NCBI RefSeq assembly: GCF_006864455.1
Contig: NZ_QHLK01000001.1
Location: 124,001 to 188,000, forward strand
Source of the DNA: Campylobacter sp. MIT 97-5078
Lineage (GTDB): Bacteria; Campylobacterota; Campylobacteria; Campylobacterales; Campylobacteraceae
Reading direction: 5' to 3'
Length of the DNA: 64,000 bases
Part shown: positions 19,372 to 26,641 of the stretch, piece by piece
Numbering within the stretch: position 1 is the first letter of the stretch
Layout: the number at the start of each line of letters is the position of its first letter
Position numbers and translations under genes: made by a program
The notes under the pieces: generated by a model
What the model was told of the DNA's origin: nothing
What the model saw: only the letters and a program-made list of their open reading frames with translations
Databases searched by the model: none

Positions 19372-20438
19372 GCCCTACCCTTTGTAAAATCAGTTAAAAC
19401 TTCTAAAATCAGCTCTTTTTTGATATCATTTTTAATCACAGCCCTACCCAAACCTTGTGGCAGGATAAAATGAAGCTTTGCATTTAAGCTTTTTTTATCA
19501 AGAAAAAAAGCCTCATAAAACTCATTACTATCTTTTATCTTATAATATGTTGGAAGCTTAAATTTATGCAAAAGTTTTTCTACCTTTTTGCATTCTACTT
19601 CACTTAAAAAACCAAGCTTTAAAGCAAGCTGATTTGCCATATTTATGCCTATAGCTACAGCTTCGCCGTGTAAAAAAGTCTTATATTGTGTTTGATTTTC
19701 TATAACATGAGCAAAGGTATGTCCATAGTTTAAGAGCATTCTTAGATCGTTTTCTTTTTCATCTTTTGAGACTATATCAGCTTTTAATTTTACACTTTCA
19801 AAGATGATTTGAGCATAAATTACATCATCTAAGCTTTTATCAAAAAAGGCATTTTCATCAAGCTTTTCTATAAATTCAAGTTTTTTCTCATCAAAAGTAA
19901 TCGCCATTTTAATAAACTCAGCCATTCCAGCACTAAGTTCTCTTTGAGGCAGTGTTTTTAAAAACTCACTCTCACAATACACAGCACGAGGCTGATAAAA
20001 TGAACCAATGAGATTTTTCCCAAAGGCATTATTTACCCCTGTTTTTCCTCCAACAGCTGCATCAACCATAGCTAAAAGCGTGGTAGGAATATTAATAAAG
20101 TCTATGCCTCTTTGATAAATGCTTGCCCCAAAGCCCACTATATCGCTAATCACACCTCCGCCAAATGCGATGAGCGTGCTTTTTCGATCAAGTTTGGAAA
20201 TGAAAAGTTGATTTAAAAGCTCTTCTATACTTTGTAAATTCTTATACTGCTCCCCATCTTTTAGCGTAATGATAAAGACTTCATCAGCCTTAAGCCTTGA
20301 AAGCAAGCTCTGTAAATGAAGCCCGGCTATTTTTGCATTACTCACCACAGCAACTTTGCCCTTAAATTCAAGCTTTTTAAGCTCATTTACACTGACTTCA
20401 TAAGAGTTTTTTTCTAAATTTACTTTTATATTCACCAT
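19368..20438 (-). CDS. aroB: 3-dehydroquinate synthase
   Basis: A 356-aa NAD-dependent enzyme converting DAHP to 3-dehydroquinate, step two of the shikimate pathway. Typical motifs are [16 protein letters not shown] (near residue 92), [21 protein letters not shown] (near 117) and [13 protein letters not shown] with zinc-binding histidines (near 233). It lies 31 bp downstream of the COG3400 gene and overlaps mtaB. Confidence 0.96.
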   Translation of the reverse strand: MVNIKVNLEKNSYEVSVNELKKLEFKGKVAVVSNAKIAGLHLQSLLSRLKADEVFIITLKDGEQYKNLQSIEELLNQLFISKLDRKSTLIAFGGGVISDIVGFGASIYQRGIDFINIPTTLLAMVDAAVGGKTGVNNAFGKNLIGSFYQPRAVYCESEFLKTLPQRELSAGMAEFIKMAITFDEKKLEFIEKLDENAFFDKSLDDVIYAQIIFESVKLKADIVSKDEKENDLRMLLNYGHTFAHVIENQTQYKTFLHGEAVAIGINMANQLALKLGFLSEVECKKVEKLLHKFKLPTYYKIKDSNEFYEAFFLDKKSLNAKLHFILPQGLGRAVIKNDIKKELILEVLTDFTKGRA

Positions 20439-20469
20439 TTTGCCTTTTTTGAATAAATTTTAACCAAAT

Positions 20470-21867
20470 TTAACTAATTGGTATAAAAAGTTGATAATTT
20501 TTGTTCATTTTTGCGTATAAAACATTAAAGTCCGTGCTTAAAAGTGTGCTTAAACGAGAGCTTGTTAGCTCTTTTTTAAAGCTCACAAACTGCAAAATAT
20601 CATTGTTTAAACTAAGCTCTAAAAGAGGATTTTTGCTGGTATCATTGATGATCTTAATCTCCTTGTTATAAAGCTTTGAAAGACTTTGAAAGTGTTCTAC
20701 AACTTGTTTTGAATCATCATTTGGTTTGTAGTGATACAGCTTTACTGAAAGCCCAAGTTGCTTACTTAGATCAATCATCACGTTTGCTTGAGTTTCAAGT
20801 TCGGCTTCATTTGAGTTCAAAATCACAGCCTCTCTTAGCTCTTCAAAGTTTCTTTCTCCTATTTTAAGGATAGGAATTTTAAGCTCAAAAAACTGCTTTT
20901 TCTTTCTTTCAAAATGAAGCAAATCAGTAATAATCACGCCTATATCATTACCCTCTAAAAGTGCTGAAATAGACTTAAAATCAGTATTTTTGTAATCAAG
21001 TTCTATACTAACATTGTTCTTGTCATTGTGCTTGAGCCGTTCATAAATTTCATTTAAACGAGGGTTGATCACGCGGATAATAAGCTTTTTTGAATTTGTT
21101 TTTGAATGAAAAAACAAGGCTATTTTTAAGAAATTTTCAAGCTCGGCTTCACTTTTATCTCTCATATCCATTAAGGCAAGGATATTGCTACCAAAAGGGC
21201 TTGGAAACTGCCCTCTTCCCCGCTTGATATTGTGATATACGCCTTGCAAAACACTAGGATCGCCAACGATGAGTATAGAATCATTTGGCATAAGCATGGT
21301 TGAAGAATTGACAAAAATAAATTTTGAATTCCTATATAACAAGGCAATCCTCCACCTTTTCTGCCCTATAGAACCTACATGTCTATATGCAAAAATACTA
21401 TCGGCTGGAATTTTTACCTCCATAATCTCACCTGTGCTAAGCCCTATATTTTGGGCGATTAGGGCAACATCGGGCAAAAATCCTAACAAGTAATTGCTTA
21501 AAATCGCTCTTAAATCAATCAAATCGCAATGCTCATCACTTACGCTCAACCCCCAAAAGTCCATTAAAACAATATTTTGTTCTTTGCTAAAGGCTCTGAT
21601 ATTTTCGTAAGTGTTTTTTGTGTCAAATTCATCTTGTAAAAAAACAAAAATTTGAGAGAAATTATTCAGCAAAAGCTTATTAAGCTTGCTTGAACTTGTA
21701 GGATCAAATTTTACAAAGTCTATATTTTCGCCCCTTGTGATAACACTGATCGTTTCGTCATTATAGTATAAAATCGTATAAAAAAAATTCAAAGCTTTTT
21801 GCAAACAAAGCCTTTCTAAGAAATATTTTGCTAAACTTCCATCAACGATAAATAAAATTTTGTCCAT
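20470..21867 (-). CDS. TrkA/RCK-domain-like protein (COG3400 type)
   Basis: A 465-aa cytosolic protein. Residues 1-130 form a Rossmann-like alpha/beta domain without a good GxGxxG. Residues 140-205 resemble an RCK-C (TrkA-C) domain (GEIMEVKIPADSIFAYRHVG, then MLMPNDSILIVGDP). The rest is a further alpha/beta region (LIIRVINPRL). Such proteins occur in epsilonproteobacteria upstream of aroB. A nucleotide- or ion-responsive regulatory role is plausible but unproven. It is divergent from tgt, 35 bp away, so both promoters are packed into that gap. Confidence 0.75.
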   Translation of the reverse strand: MDKILFIVDGSLAKYFLERLCLQKALNFFYTILYYNDETISVITRGENIDFVKFDPTSSSKLNKLLLNNFSQIFVFLQDEFDTKNTYENIRAFSKEQNIVLMDFWGLSVSDEHCDLIDLRAILSNYLLGFLPDVALIAQNIGLSTGEIMEVKIPADSIFAYRHVGSIGQKRWRIALLYRNSKFIFVNSSTMLMPNDSILIVGDPSVLQGVYHNIKRGRGQFPSPFGSNILALMDMRDKSEAELENFLKIALFFHSKTNSKKLIIRVINPRLNEIYERLKHNDKNNVSIELDYKNTDFKSISALLEGNDIGVIITDLLHFERKKKQFFELKIPILKIGERNFEELREAVILNSNEAELETQANVMIDLSKQLGLSVKLYHYKPNDDSKQVVEHFQSLSKLYNKEIKIINDTSKNPLLELSLNNDILQFVSFKKELTSSRLSTLLSTDFNVLYAKMNKNYQLFIPIS

Positions 21868-21902
21868 ACATACTCCAAAACAAAAAAAGGATATTATAGC
21901 AA

Positions 21903-23027
21903 ATGGAATTTAAAATAAAGCATAAATCTCAAAACGCAAGAGTATGCGAGATCAAAACCGCTCATTCAAGTTTTGAAACACCCATTTTTATGCCTGTAGG
22001 CACACAAGCAGTAGTTAAAAGTCTTGACGCTCTTGATCTTAAAAATACACTTGATGCTAAAATCATACTTGCAAACACTTATCATCTTTATTTGCGTCCG
22101 GGTTCAAAGCTAATAAAAGAATTTGGCGGCTTGCATGGTTTTACTGGCTTTGATCGCTCTTTTTTAACCGATAGTGGCGGTTTTCAAGCCTTTTCTTTGA
22201 GCAAGAATTCAAAGCCTGATGAAATGGGGATTAGATTTAAAAGCCATATAGATGGAAGTTTGCATTTTTTCAGCCCTCAAAGTGTGCTTGATACGCAGTA
22301 TGATTTAAATTCTGATATTATGATGATCTTAGATGATTTAGTGGCTTTACCTGCAAGTAAAGAACGTATAGACTTATCCGTGCAAAGAACGATAAAATGG
22401 GCTAAAGAAGCCATTGAATATCATCTAGCTCAAAAAGCAAAAGGCAAGGCACAAACAAATAATATCTTTGGCATTATCCAAGGAGGCACTGATTTTGAAG
22501 CAAGAAAAATTTGCACTGAGGCACTTTGCGAACTTGAATTTGATGGTTTGGCTATAGGTGGGCTTAGTGTGGGAGAAGAAAATCAAGCTATGTATGATAC
22601 GGTTGAAGCTATGATGAGCTTTATGAACGAGCATTGCCCAAGATATTTAATGGGAGTTGGCACGCCTGAGGATTTAATAGAAAATATAGAACGAGGTGTG
22701 GATATGTTTGATTGTGTAATGCCAACACGAAATGCAAGAAACGGCACGATTTTTACAAGCTTTGGTAAGCTTAATATCAAAAAAGCCGAGTTCATAAGTG
22801 ATTATGAGCCTATAGACAAACAATGTTCTTGTTATACTTGCGTGCATTTTAGCAGAGCCTATTTAAATCATCTTTTTAGAACAAAAGAACTGACTTTTTT
22901 TAGACTGGCAAGTTTGCATAATCTGCATTTTTACCTAGAACTTGTAAAAAATGCAAGAGAGGCTATACTTAAGGATAAATTTAGCGAATTCAAAAGAGAA
23001 TTTTACGCTCAAAGAACTAGCATATAG
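21903..23027 (+). CDS. tgt: Queuine tRNA-ribosyltransferase
   Basis: A 374-aa TIM-barrel enzyme that exchanges guanine 34 of GUN-anticodon tRNAs for preQ1 on the way to queuosine. Catalytic motifs are [11 protein letters not shown] (near residue 88), GIIQGG, GGLSVGE and [14 protein letters not shown]. The zinc ligands lie in [18 protein letters not shown] (near residue 307). It starts 2 nt after an AT-rich gap with the divergent COG3400 gene. Confidence 0.97.
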   Translation: MEFKIKHKSQNARVCEIKTAHSSFETPIFMPVGTQAVVKSLDALDLKNTLDAKIILANTYHLYLRPGSKLIKEFGGLHGFTGFDRSFLTDSGGFQAFSLSKNSKPDEMGIRFKSHIDGSLHFFSPQSVLDTQYDLNSDIMMILDDLVALPASKERIDLSVQRTIKWAKEAIEYHLAQKAKGKAQTNNIFGIIQGGTDFEARKICTEALCELEFDGLAIGGLSVGEENQAMYDTVEAMMSFMNEHCPRYLMGVGTPEDLIENIERGVDMFDCVMPTRNARNGTIFTSFGKLNIKKAEFISDYEPIDKQCSCYTCVHFSRAYLNHLFRTKELTFFRLASLHNLHFYLELVKNAREAILKDKFSEFKREFYAQRTSI

Positions 23028-23227
23028 GTGGAAAATCAATGTTTATGATTAAGAGTTTAAAAACTTTTTGCAAAATAATTTTAACAATCTTTTTCTAACA
23101 TAAAATGAAATATGAAAACTTCATCATTTTTTCAACGAACCCATTTTAAGCTTTCTAAAAATATAATTTTCACGAGACATAAGGCTTGTTTTTCATAAAA
23201 ATTAGGCTGAATTTAAGCTTTTTGTGC

Positions 23228-23233
23228 TATAAT
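23228..23233 (+). promoter_or_regulatory. Extended -10 promoter of tRNA-Arg
   Basis: TGCTATAAT, an extended -10 box, ends 16 bp before the tRNA-Arg gene. Confidence 0.6.
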
Positions 23234-23249
23234 CTTAATCTTTTATTCT

Positions 23250-23326
23250 GCGCCCATAGCTCAGCTGGATAGAGCATTTGATTGCGGTTCAAAAGGTCAG
23301 AGGTTCGAATCCTCTTGGGCGCACCA
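23250..23326 (+). tRNA. tRNA-Arg (anticodon reads GCG), host attachment site of the island
   Basis: A full cloverleaf: acceptor arms GCGCCCA / TGGGCGC, D-stem GCTC/GAGC, anticodon stem TTTGA/TCAAA with loop TTGCGGT giving anticodon GCG, T-arm AGAGG-TTCGAAT-CCTCT and encoded CCA. The anticodon pairs with CGC (Arg). The 3' half carries the left copy of a direct repeat whose second copy lies at 25937-25951, marking it as an integration target. Confidence 0.93.
23308..23322 (+). repeat. attL: left direct repeat inside tRNA-Arg 3' end
   Basis: AATCCTCTTGGGCGC, within the T-arm and acceptor stem of tRNA-Arg, is repeated exactly at 25937-25951. Both copies continue with one differing base and then CCA. 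This is the classic pattern of a tyrosine-integrase element inserted into a tRNA gene. Confidence 0.85.
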
Positions 23327-23436
23327 TTACTTCTTATATCAAGTAATCTTAAATAATCAATTTTGACAATTTTAAAAGTATAATGTTATAGTATATATTA
23401 AATTTTAAAATTTAAAAATAACATATACTTTTTAGC

Positions 23437-23616
23437 GTGGAAAGATTAAAAAATGAGAATTTAATCCCAAAAAGAGTTTTATTTGATGAAAAAACATTAA
23501 AAATGATAGAAATGATGATTCCTAGCTATAAAGATGAAATTTCTAATGCAAATAAAGAAAATGAGAAAATTAATCAAATGATTAAACTTGCCATAGAAAA
23601 AAATGTTCAAAAATGA
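23437..23616 (+). CDS. Small hypothetical protein (59 aa), island
   Basis: An open frame from GTG at 23437 to TGA at 23614-23616 encodes a charged, helix-rich 59-aa protein (ERLKNENLIPKRVLFDEKT near the start, KENEKINQMIKLAIEK near the end). Amino acid content looks like real coding sequence. No ATG is available at the N-terminus and no clear ribosome site is visible; the next possible start is an internal ATG. Its size and charge suit a small DNA-binding or accessory protein of a mobile element, but I do not recognise it. Confidence 0.45.
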   Translation: MERLKNENLIPKRVLFDEKTLKMIEMMIPSYKDEISNANKENEKINQMIKLAIEKNVQK

Positions 23617-23655
23617 CTTTTTGAATAAAATAAATAATTTTTAATTAGGTTTTTT

Positions 23656-23934
23656 ATGAACAATGTGTTATTGCACAGAATAACTGAAAAAGGAAATGTT
23701 CGTTATTATAGCATAGAGATTGTTGTTGCTCTTTTTGAGGAGTATATAGTTGAGAGAGTTTATGCAAACATAAGATTTAAATCTTACACAGACAGGAAAA
23801 ATAATGTTTTTTCTAGTTTTAATGAGGTGCAAATCTTTTTTGAAAGACTTAAAAAAACAAAAGATGAGAAAATGATATGCTTGAACTATATTATATTTTT
23901 ACTCAAAAAAATAAGAAAAACATTGATAAAATAG
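23656..23934 (+). CDS. WGR-domain-like small protein (92 aa), island
   Basis: Residues 5-70 follow the pattern of WGR domains, beta-rich nucleic-acid-binding modules. The pattern is a basic strand, NVRYYSIEIVVALFEEYIVERVYANIR in two pieces (RYYSIEI; EEYIVERVYANIR), then a charged loop and a helix (SFNEVQIFFERLKK). The Trp-Gly-Arg core is replaced by VYANI, so it is a divergent member at best. The C-terminus (KMICLNYIIFLLKKIRK) is hydrophobic and basic. The ribosome site is weak. The gene is followed directly by a hairpin terminator. The WGR assignment is pattern-based inference. Confidence 0.55.
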   Translation: MNNVLLHRITEKGNVRYYSIEIVVALFEEYIVERVYANIRFKSYTDRKNNVFSSFNEVQIFFERLKKTKDEKMICLNYIIFLLKKIRKTLIK

Positions 23935-23959
23935 GCTTTTGAGATAAGTCTATTTTATC
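23925..23959 (+). terminator. Hairpin after the WGR-like gene
   Basis: GATAAAATAG at 23925-23934 pairs perfectly with CTATTTTATC at 23950-23959, and the stem extends inward through a G-U pair and three more pairs. It begins within the last codons of the gene, so it probably ends that transcript. Confidence 0.65.
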
Positions 23960-24032
23960 ATATAAACAATTAATCAAGTAGCTAAAACTATCCCAAGTAT
24001 AGAATATATTCTGCAATCATTCTATCATACAA

Positions 24033-24098
24033 ATACTTAATAAGAGGCTAAAATAAATTATTCATTTAAAAATGCTATAATTAAAATGTATTAAGTAT
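24033..24098. repeat. Inverted repeat pair flanking the small-peptide promoter
   Basis: ATACTTAATA at 24033-24042 and TATTAAGTAT at 24089-24098 are exact inverted copies, 46 bp apart, and bracket the extended -10 box at 24076. They could be an operator or a leader-structure element. The interval 23936-24277 otherwise holds only the 26-aa peptide gene. Confidence 0.45.
24076..24081 (+). promoter_or_regulatory. Extended -10 promoter of the 26-aa peptide gene
   Basis: TGCTATAAT (TG at 24073-24074, TATAAT at 24076-24081) is a near-ideal extended -10 box. Transcription would start near 24088-24090, giving a leader of about 40 nt before the ATG at 24130. Confidence 0.6.
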
Positions 24099-24129
24099 GG
24101 CTACTCTTTCGGTTATAGGAAGGGGCATC

Positions 24130-24210
24130 ATGAGTAAGATCATTAAGTTTTTAGTTCTTATTTTAGGATTAATTAACGGGATAATCAAACTCGTTGATTA
24201 TCTCATCTAA
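24130..24210 (+). CDS. 26-aa hydrophobic peptide, candidate type I toxin
   Basis: An ATG at 24130, preceded by the strong ribosome site GGAAGGGG at a good distance, opens 26 codons ending in TAA at 24208. The peptide starts MSKIIKFLVLILG, is one membrane helix of about 18 residues with lysines near both ends, and ends DYLI. This is the build of type I toxin-antitoxin peptides that damage membranes. A perfect inverted repeat (GATAATCAA / TTGATTATC, 24180-24202) lies in its last codons. A TATAAT on the opposite strand just downstream could drive an antisense RNA. Toxicity is inferred, not shown. Confidence 0.55.
   Translation: MSKIIKFLVLILGLINGIIKLVDYLI
24180..24202. repeat. Perfect 9-bp inverted repeat in the peptide gene 3' end
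   Basis: GATAATCAA and TTGATTATC flank the 5-nt loop ACTCG. It could form a hairpin in the peptide mRNA and, on the other strand, near the 5' end of a possible antisense RNA. Confidence 0.6.
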
Positions 24211-24222
24211 ATAATCGAAATT

Positions 24223-24228
24223 ATTATA
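24223..24228 (-). promoter_or_regulatory. Candidate antisense -10 box opposite the peptide gene
   Basis: On the minus strand this reads TATAAT, 13 bp beyond the peptide stop. Transcription would start near 24215 and run through the whole peptide gene in antisense, as in type I antitoxins. In DNA this AT-rich such a hexamer can occur by chance, so support is modest. Confidence 0.3.
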
Positions 24229-24277
24229 GAATAACTATACTTAGTTTAAATTTATTACAGATAAAAGAGGAGTGTAA

Positions 24278-24877
24278 ATGAGTGATACTATTATTTTAGG
24301 TATTTTATTAGAAAAATATAATAATTATAAAAAAGTTGGAAATTGTATTAAGCTTTACTATCCATATAATGGTGTAAAAGTGAATTTATATTTTGATGGC
24401 TATGATAAAAATTATCCTTCAGCTTTTATAATATTAGTAGCGAATAAATCCTACTATATTACTTCTTTTAATGTGGATAATTTTGATGAAAAAAACCAAT
24501 ATTTGGACAAAATTCCAGATCCTATACTTAATCTTATTAAAGATGAGGATAACAAACTAACTTCATTTTACAATGAGATGAGAAAGCGTATCAAAGAAGA
24601 TGATTTTCAAGACACTAGCTATAGCAAAGACATAGTGTTTAATAACACTATGCAATATAATAAAAATAAAAAAAATGGTAATCCATTTTTTCATCATGTT
24701 AGAGCGGTGAAAATGACATCTGAACATTTTAAAAAATTATTTTATAGCATGAACATCTCAAAAGAAAAACTTATGAAAATTCAACGAGCGGGATTTACCA
24801 TTGTAACCACAAATGATCTTGATAAAAGAAAAGATTTTCATGGGGAATTAAGTAATAAAGGAATTTTAATAGATTAA
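24278..24877 (+). CDS. Orphan 199-aa island protein
   Basis: A soluble 199-aa protein of unknown function with the strong ribosome site AAAGAGGAG before ATG 24278. Residues 20-75 look like alternating beta strands (NCIKLYYPYNGVKVNLYFDG; SAFIILVANKSYYITSF). The middle is acidic and the C-terminal third is basic (PFFHHVRAVKMTSEHFKKLF, then KIQRAGFTIVTTNDLDKRKDFHGE). The HH pair and the terminal DxxKRKD region could be catalytic, but that is speculation. No signal peptide or membrane helix. Codon use matches the island, not the core genes. The well-formed start suggests it is expressed. Confidence 0.7.
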   Translation: MSDTIILGILLEKYNNYKKVGNCIKLYYPYNGVKVNLYFDGYDKNYPSAFIILVANKSYYITSFNVDNFDEKNQYLDKIPDPILNLIKDEDNKLTSFYNEMRKRIKEDDFQDTSYSKDIVFNNTMQYNKNKKNGNPFFHHVRAVKMTSEHFKKLFYSMNISKEKLMKIQRAGFTIVTTNDLDKRKDFHGELSNKGILID

Positions 24878-24892
24878 AACAAATATTGTTAA

Positions 24893-25576
24893 GTGTTTCA
24901 AATGAATATAAAGGAAATGATAGTGTCAATTTCTTGTTTGCAAACTAAAAGTTTTCTCACTCAAGAGCAACAAGCTGTGGTTGATTTTAATATTGATGAT
25001 ATATTAATAGTGAATGCTTATCCAGGCACAAGAAAAACTTCAACTCTAGTGCAATTTCACGGAGCGAGAAAAGATTTTAAAATTTTATATCTATCTTATA
25101 ACTCTTCTATGAGAAAAGAAGCTGAAGTAAAATTCAAACATTTAAAAAATGTAGAAGTCAAAACCATGCGCTCTCTTGCTTATGTGGAGTTAGAGGTTCA
25201 AAAAAAATATAAAGAGCGATTAGAAAGCTTAAGAGCTATAGATTTATTTTCTTTTGTGGAAGATTTAAAAGAAGATATTAGAAGTTTTTATGCAACTGCT
25301 ATTTTAAAAACTATTCGATATTTTTGTAATACCAATCTTGAATTCAAAAGCTTTTTAGCAGAAATTTCAAAAGATCCTTCTAAAGAAGATGGAAGTTTTA
25401 AAGAACAAGCTGCTTATTATTCTGTTGATGAAGTTGCAAAAATGCACTCTGTAACTCACATAATAGTTTGCTTATGGATTGTAAGAGGAATTCTAAAAGG
25501 TGTGAAATTAGGCAAAGGATTCTATATGTCAAGGGAAGCTATTCTTGATTTTCAAAAAACTGATGGTTTGACATAA
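24893..25576 (+). CDS. Truncated UvrD/Rep-type helicase fused to excisionase-like HTH
   Basis: This 227-aa protein starts like a superfamily 1 helicase. It has the Q-motif-like FLTQEQQAVVDFN (21-33), the P-loop region NAYPGTRKTSTL (41-52), and motif Ia-like ILYLSYNSSMRKEAE (64-78). The P-loop has Arg where the invariant glycine before Lys-Thr belongs, so ATP binding is doubtful. The helicase part stops near residue 150, with no DExx box or domain 2. From about 174 to 222 the sequence is an excisionase/MerR-type helix-turn-helix (YYSVDEVAKMHSVTHIIVCL, then GVKLGKGFYMSREAILDF). It looks like an in-frame fusion after deletion. The start is uncertain (24893 or ATG 24902); neither has a good ribosome site. 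Confidence 0.7.
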   Translation: MFQMNIKEMIVSISCLQTKSFLTQEQQAVVDFNIDDILIVNAYPGTRKTSTLVQFHGARKDFKILYLSYNSSMRKEAEVKFKHLKNVEVKTMRSLAYVELEVQKKYKERLESLRAIDLFSFVEDLKEDIRSFYATAILKTIRYFCNTNLEFKSFLAEISKDPSKEDGSFKEQAAYYSVDEVAKMHSVTHIIVCLWIVRGILKGVKLGKGFYMSREAILDFQKTDGLT

Positions 25577-25592
25577 ATTAAGGAGGGAAAAA

Positions 25593-25826
25593 ATGAGTAG
25601 CATAATAAAAGACAGTCATGTTGAAATGAGAGGTTTTTTGTTTAATGAATATAAAAAAATGACTTTCAGTAGAAAAGAATGTGCCGAAATTCTTGGTGTA
25701 TCTTTGCAAACTTTAGATAGATTGACAAAAAATAAAAAAATAGAATCAATGAATATAACTCATCTTGTATCATTCTCTATTGAAGAAATAGCTAAAATTC
25801 TCTCAGGAGTTAAGCCAATAAAATGA
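25593..25826 (+). CDS. Small excisionase/AlpA-like DNA-binding protein
   Basis: A 77-aa protein with a very strong ribosome site (AAGGAGGG) before ATG 25593. Residues 24-70 (MTFSRKECAEILGVSLQTLD, RLTKNKKIESMNITHLVSFS, IEEIAKIL) form a winged helix-turn-helix of the excisionase/AlpA group. Such proteins set the direction of integrase recombination or activate element genes. It is the last gene before attR, where an xis-like gene is often found, though no integrase accompanies it. It could also regulate the island promoter. Confidence 0.7.
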   Translation: MSSIIKDSHVEMRGFLFNEYKKMTFSRKECAEILGVSLQTLDRLTKNKKIESMNITHLVSFSIEEIAKILSGVKPIK

Positions 25827-25890
25827 ATTACCACCTACTAAAGCAGTTGGGATTTCTGCTTAAAAATTTAACGAATATTGCTTTTTTAAA

Positions 25891-25911
25891 AGTATGTATT
25901 AAAGTATGTTT
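25891..25911 (+). repeat. Tandem direct repeat near attR
   Basis: AAAGTATGT occurs twice with a 3-bp spacer (12-bp period) about 26 bp before attR. Short repeats at this distance can be arm-type recombinase or excisionase sites; this is suggestive only. Confidence 0.35.
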
Positions 25912-25936
25912 TTTGGATATTTTAATCATAAATCAC

Positions 25937-25951
25937 AATCCTCTTGGGCGC
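25937..25951 (+). repeat. attR: right direct repeat of tRNA-Arg 3' end
   Basis: AATCCTCTTGGGCGC is identical to 23308-23322 and is followed by GCCA in place of ACCA. It is an isolated tRNA 3' end without the rest of the cloverleaf, and marks the right border of the island. Confidence 0.85.
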
Positions 25952-25988
25952 GCCACTTTTAAAGCTATCTTAAAAATAAAGAACACTT

Positions 25989-26624
25989 ATGAATTTAGAA
26001 CAAATCCTTAAAAAAGCACAAAACACACGCATAATCGTAGCGAGCAAATACGGCTCCGCTGAACTTATAAATGAACTTTTTAAACTTAGTTTTTGTGAAT
26101 TTGGAGAAAATCAAGTTCAAGCCCTAGCCAGCAAAAAAGAGGTTTTAAAAGAAAATTTAGCTATTAAATGGCATTTTATCGGCACATTACAAAGCAATAA
26201 AATCAATCTTTTGCTTAAACAATGCCCTATTTTATGGCAATCTTGCAATAGCCTAAAACTTGCTAAAGCCGTAAATCAAAGACTAGATTATGAGCTTGAA
26301 ACCTTACTTGAAATTAATAGTGCTAATGAAAACAGCAAAAGTGGGCTTGAGCTTCAAAAAGCCATTGATGAATACCTTCAAATTCAAGATGAATGCCCTA
26401 AAATAAAGCTTTGTGGAGTGATGAGCATAGGAGCAAACACAGACAATCAAAAAGAAATCATCAAAAGCTTTGAAGCAACTTATAAAATCTATGAAGCCCT
26501 ACAAAAATACGGAGCAAAAATTTGCTCTATGGGTATGAGTAATGACTTTGAACTCGCCATTAAATGTGGCTCGAATATGCTACGTTTGGGAAGTGTATTA
26601 TTTAAAGCTTTAAAAGCTGTATAA
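25989..26624 (+). CDS. YggS/PROSC family pyridoxal phosphate homeostasis protein
   Basis: A 211-aa single-domain alanine-racemase-fold protein that binds PLP and helps control vitamin B6 and amino acid balance. The PLP lysine is in IIVASKYGS (near residue 20). The FGENQVQAL, WHFIGTLQSNK, GVMSIGA and CSMGMSNDFELAIKCGSNMLRLGS motifs are diagnostic. It begins 37 bp after attR, so insertion of the island separated it from the tRNA-Arg gene; its promoter may now be island-derived. Confidence 0.93.
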   Translation: MNLEQILKKAQNTRIIVASKYGSAELINELFKLSFCEFGENQVQALASKKEVLKENLAIKWHFIGTLQSNKINLLLKQCPILWQSCNSLKLAKAVNQRLDYELETLLEINSANENSKSGLELQKAIDEYLQIQDECPKIKLCGVMSIGANTDNQKEIIKSFEATYKIYEALQKYGAKICSMGMSNDFELAIKCGSNMLRLGSVLFKALKAV

Positions 26625-26641
26625 GAATTTAAAAATAAAAA

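Larger units (their letters stand above)
23323..25951. mobile_element. Small tRNA-Arg-integrated genomic island (~2.6 kb), no integrase
   Basis: The region lies between two copies of the tRNA-Arg 3' end, spaced 2,629 bp apart. It is more AT-rich than the flanks and its genes use Lys/Asn/Ile-rich codons unlike the neighbours. All recognisable genes are on the plus strand: a 59-aa ORF, a WGR-like protein, a 26-aa hydrophobic peptide, a 199-aa orphan, a truncated helicase joined to a helix-turn-helix, and an excisionase-like small protein. No integrase or recombinase remains inside. It is either a decayed integrated element or a satellite moved by an integrase supplied in trans. The empty site would have yggS starting about 40 bp after the tRNA. 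Confidence 0.8.

Noticed and set aside
23040-23099. A 19-aa hydrophobic mini-ORF after tgt (MFMIKSLKTFCKIILTIFF)
   Set aside because: It has no clear promoter and only a weak ribosome site and is shorter than known toxins; chance is likely in AT-rich DNA.
24631-24652. Perfect inverted repeat CATAGTGTT / AACACTATG inside the 199-aa gene
   Set aside because: It lies mid-gene without a T-tail or a promoter, and such repeats are frequent in AT-rich coding sequence; no function can be supported.
25823-26011. A 62-codon plus-strand frame running across attR into the yggS start
   Set aside because: It crosses the att repeat and the yggS start, has no ribosome site and its composition follows the AT-rich DNA; treated as spurious.
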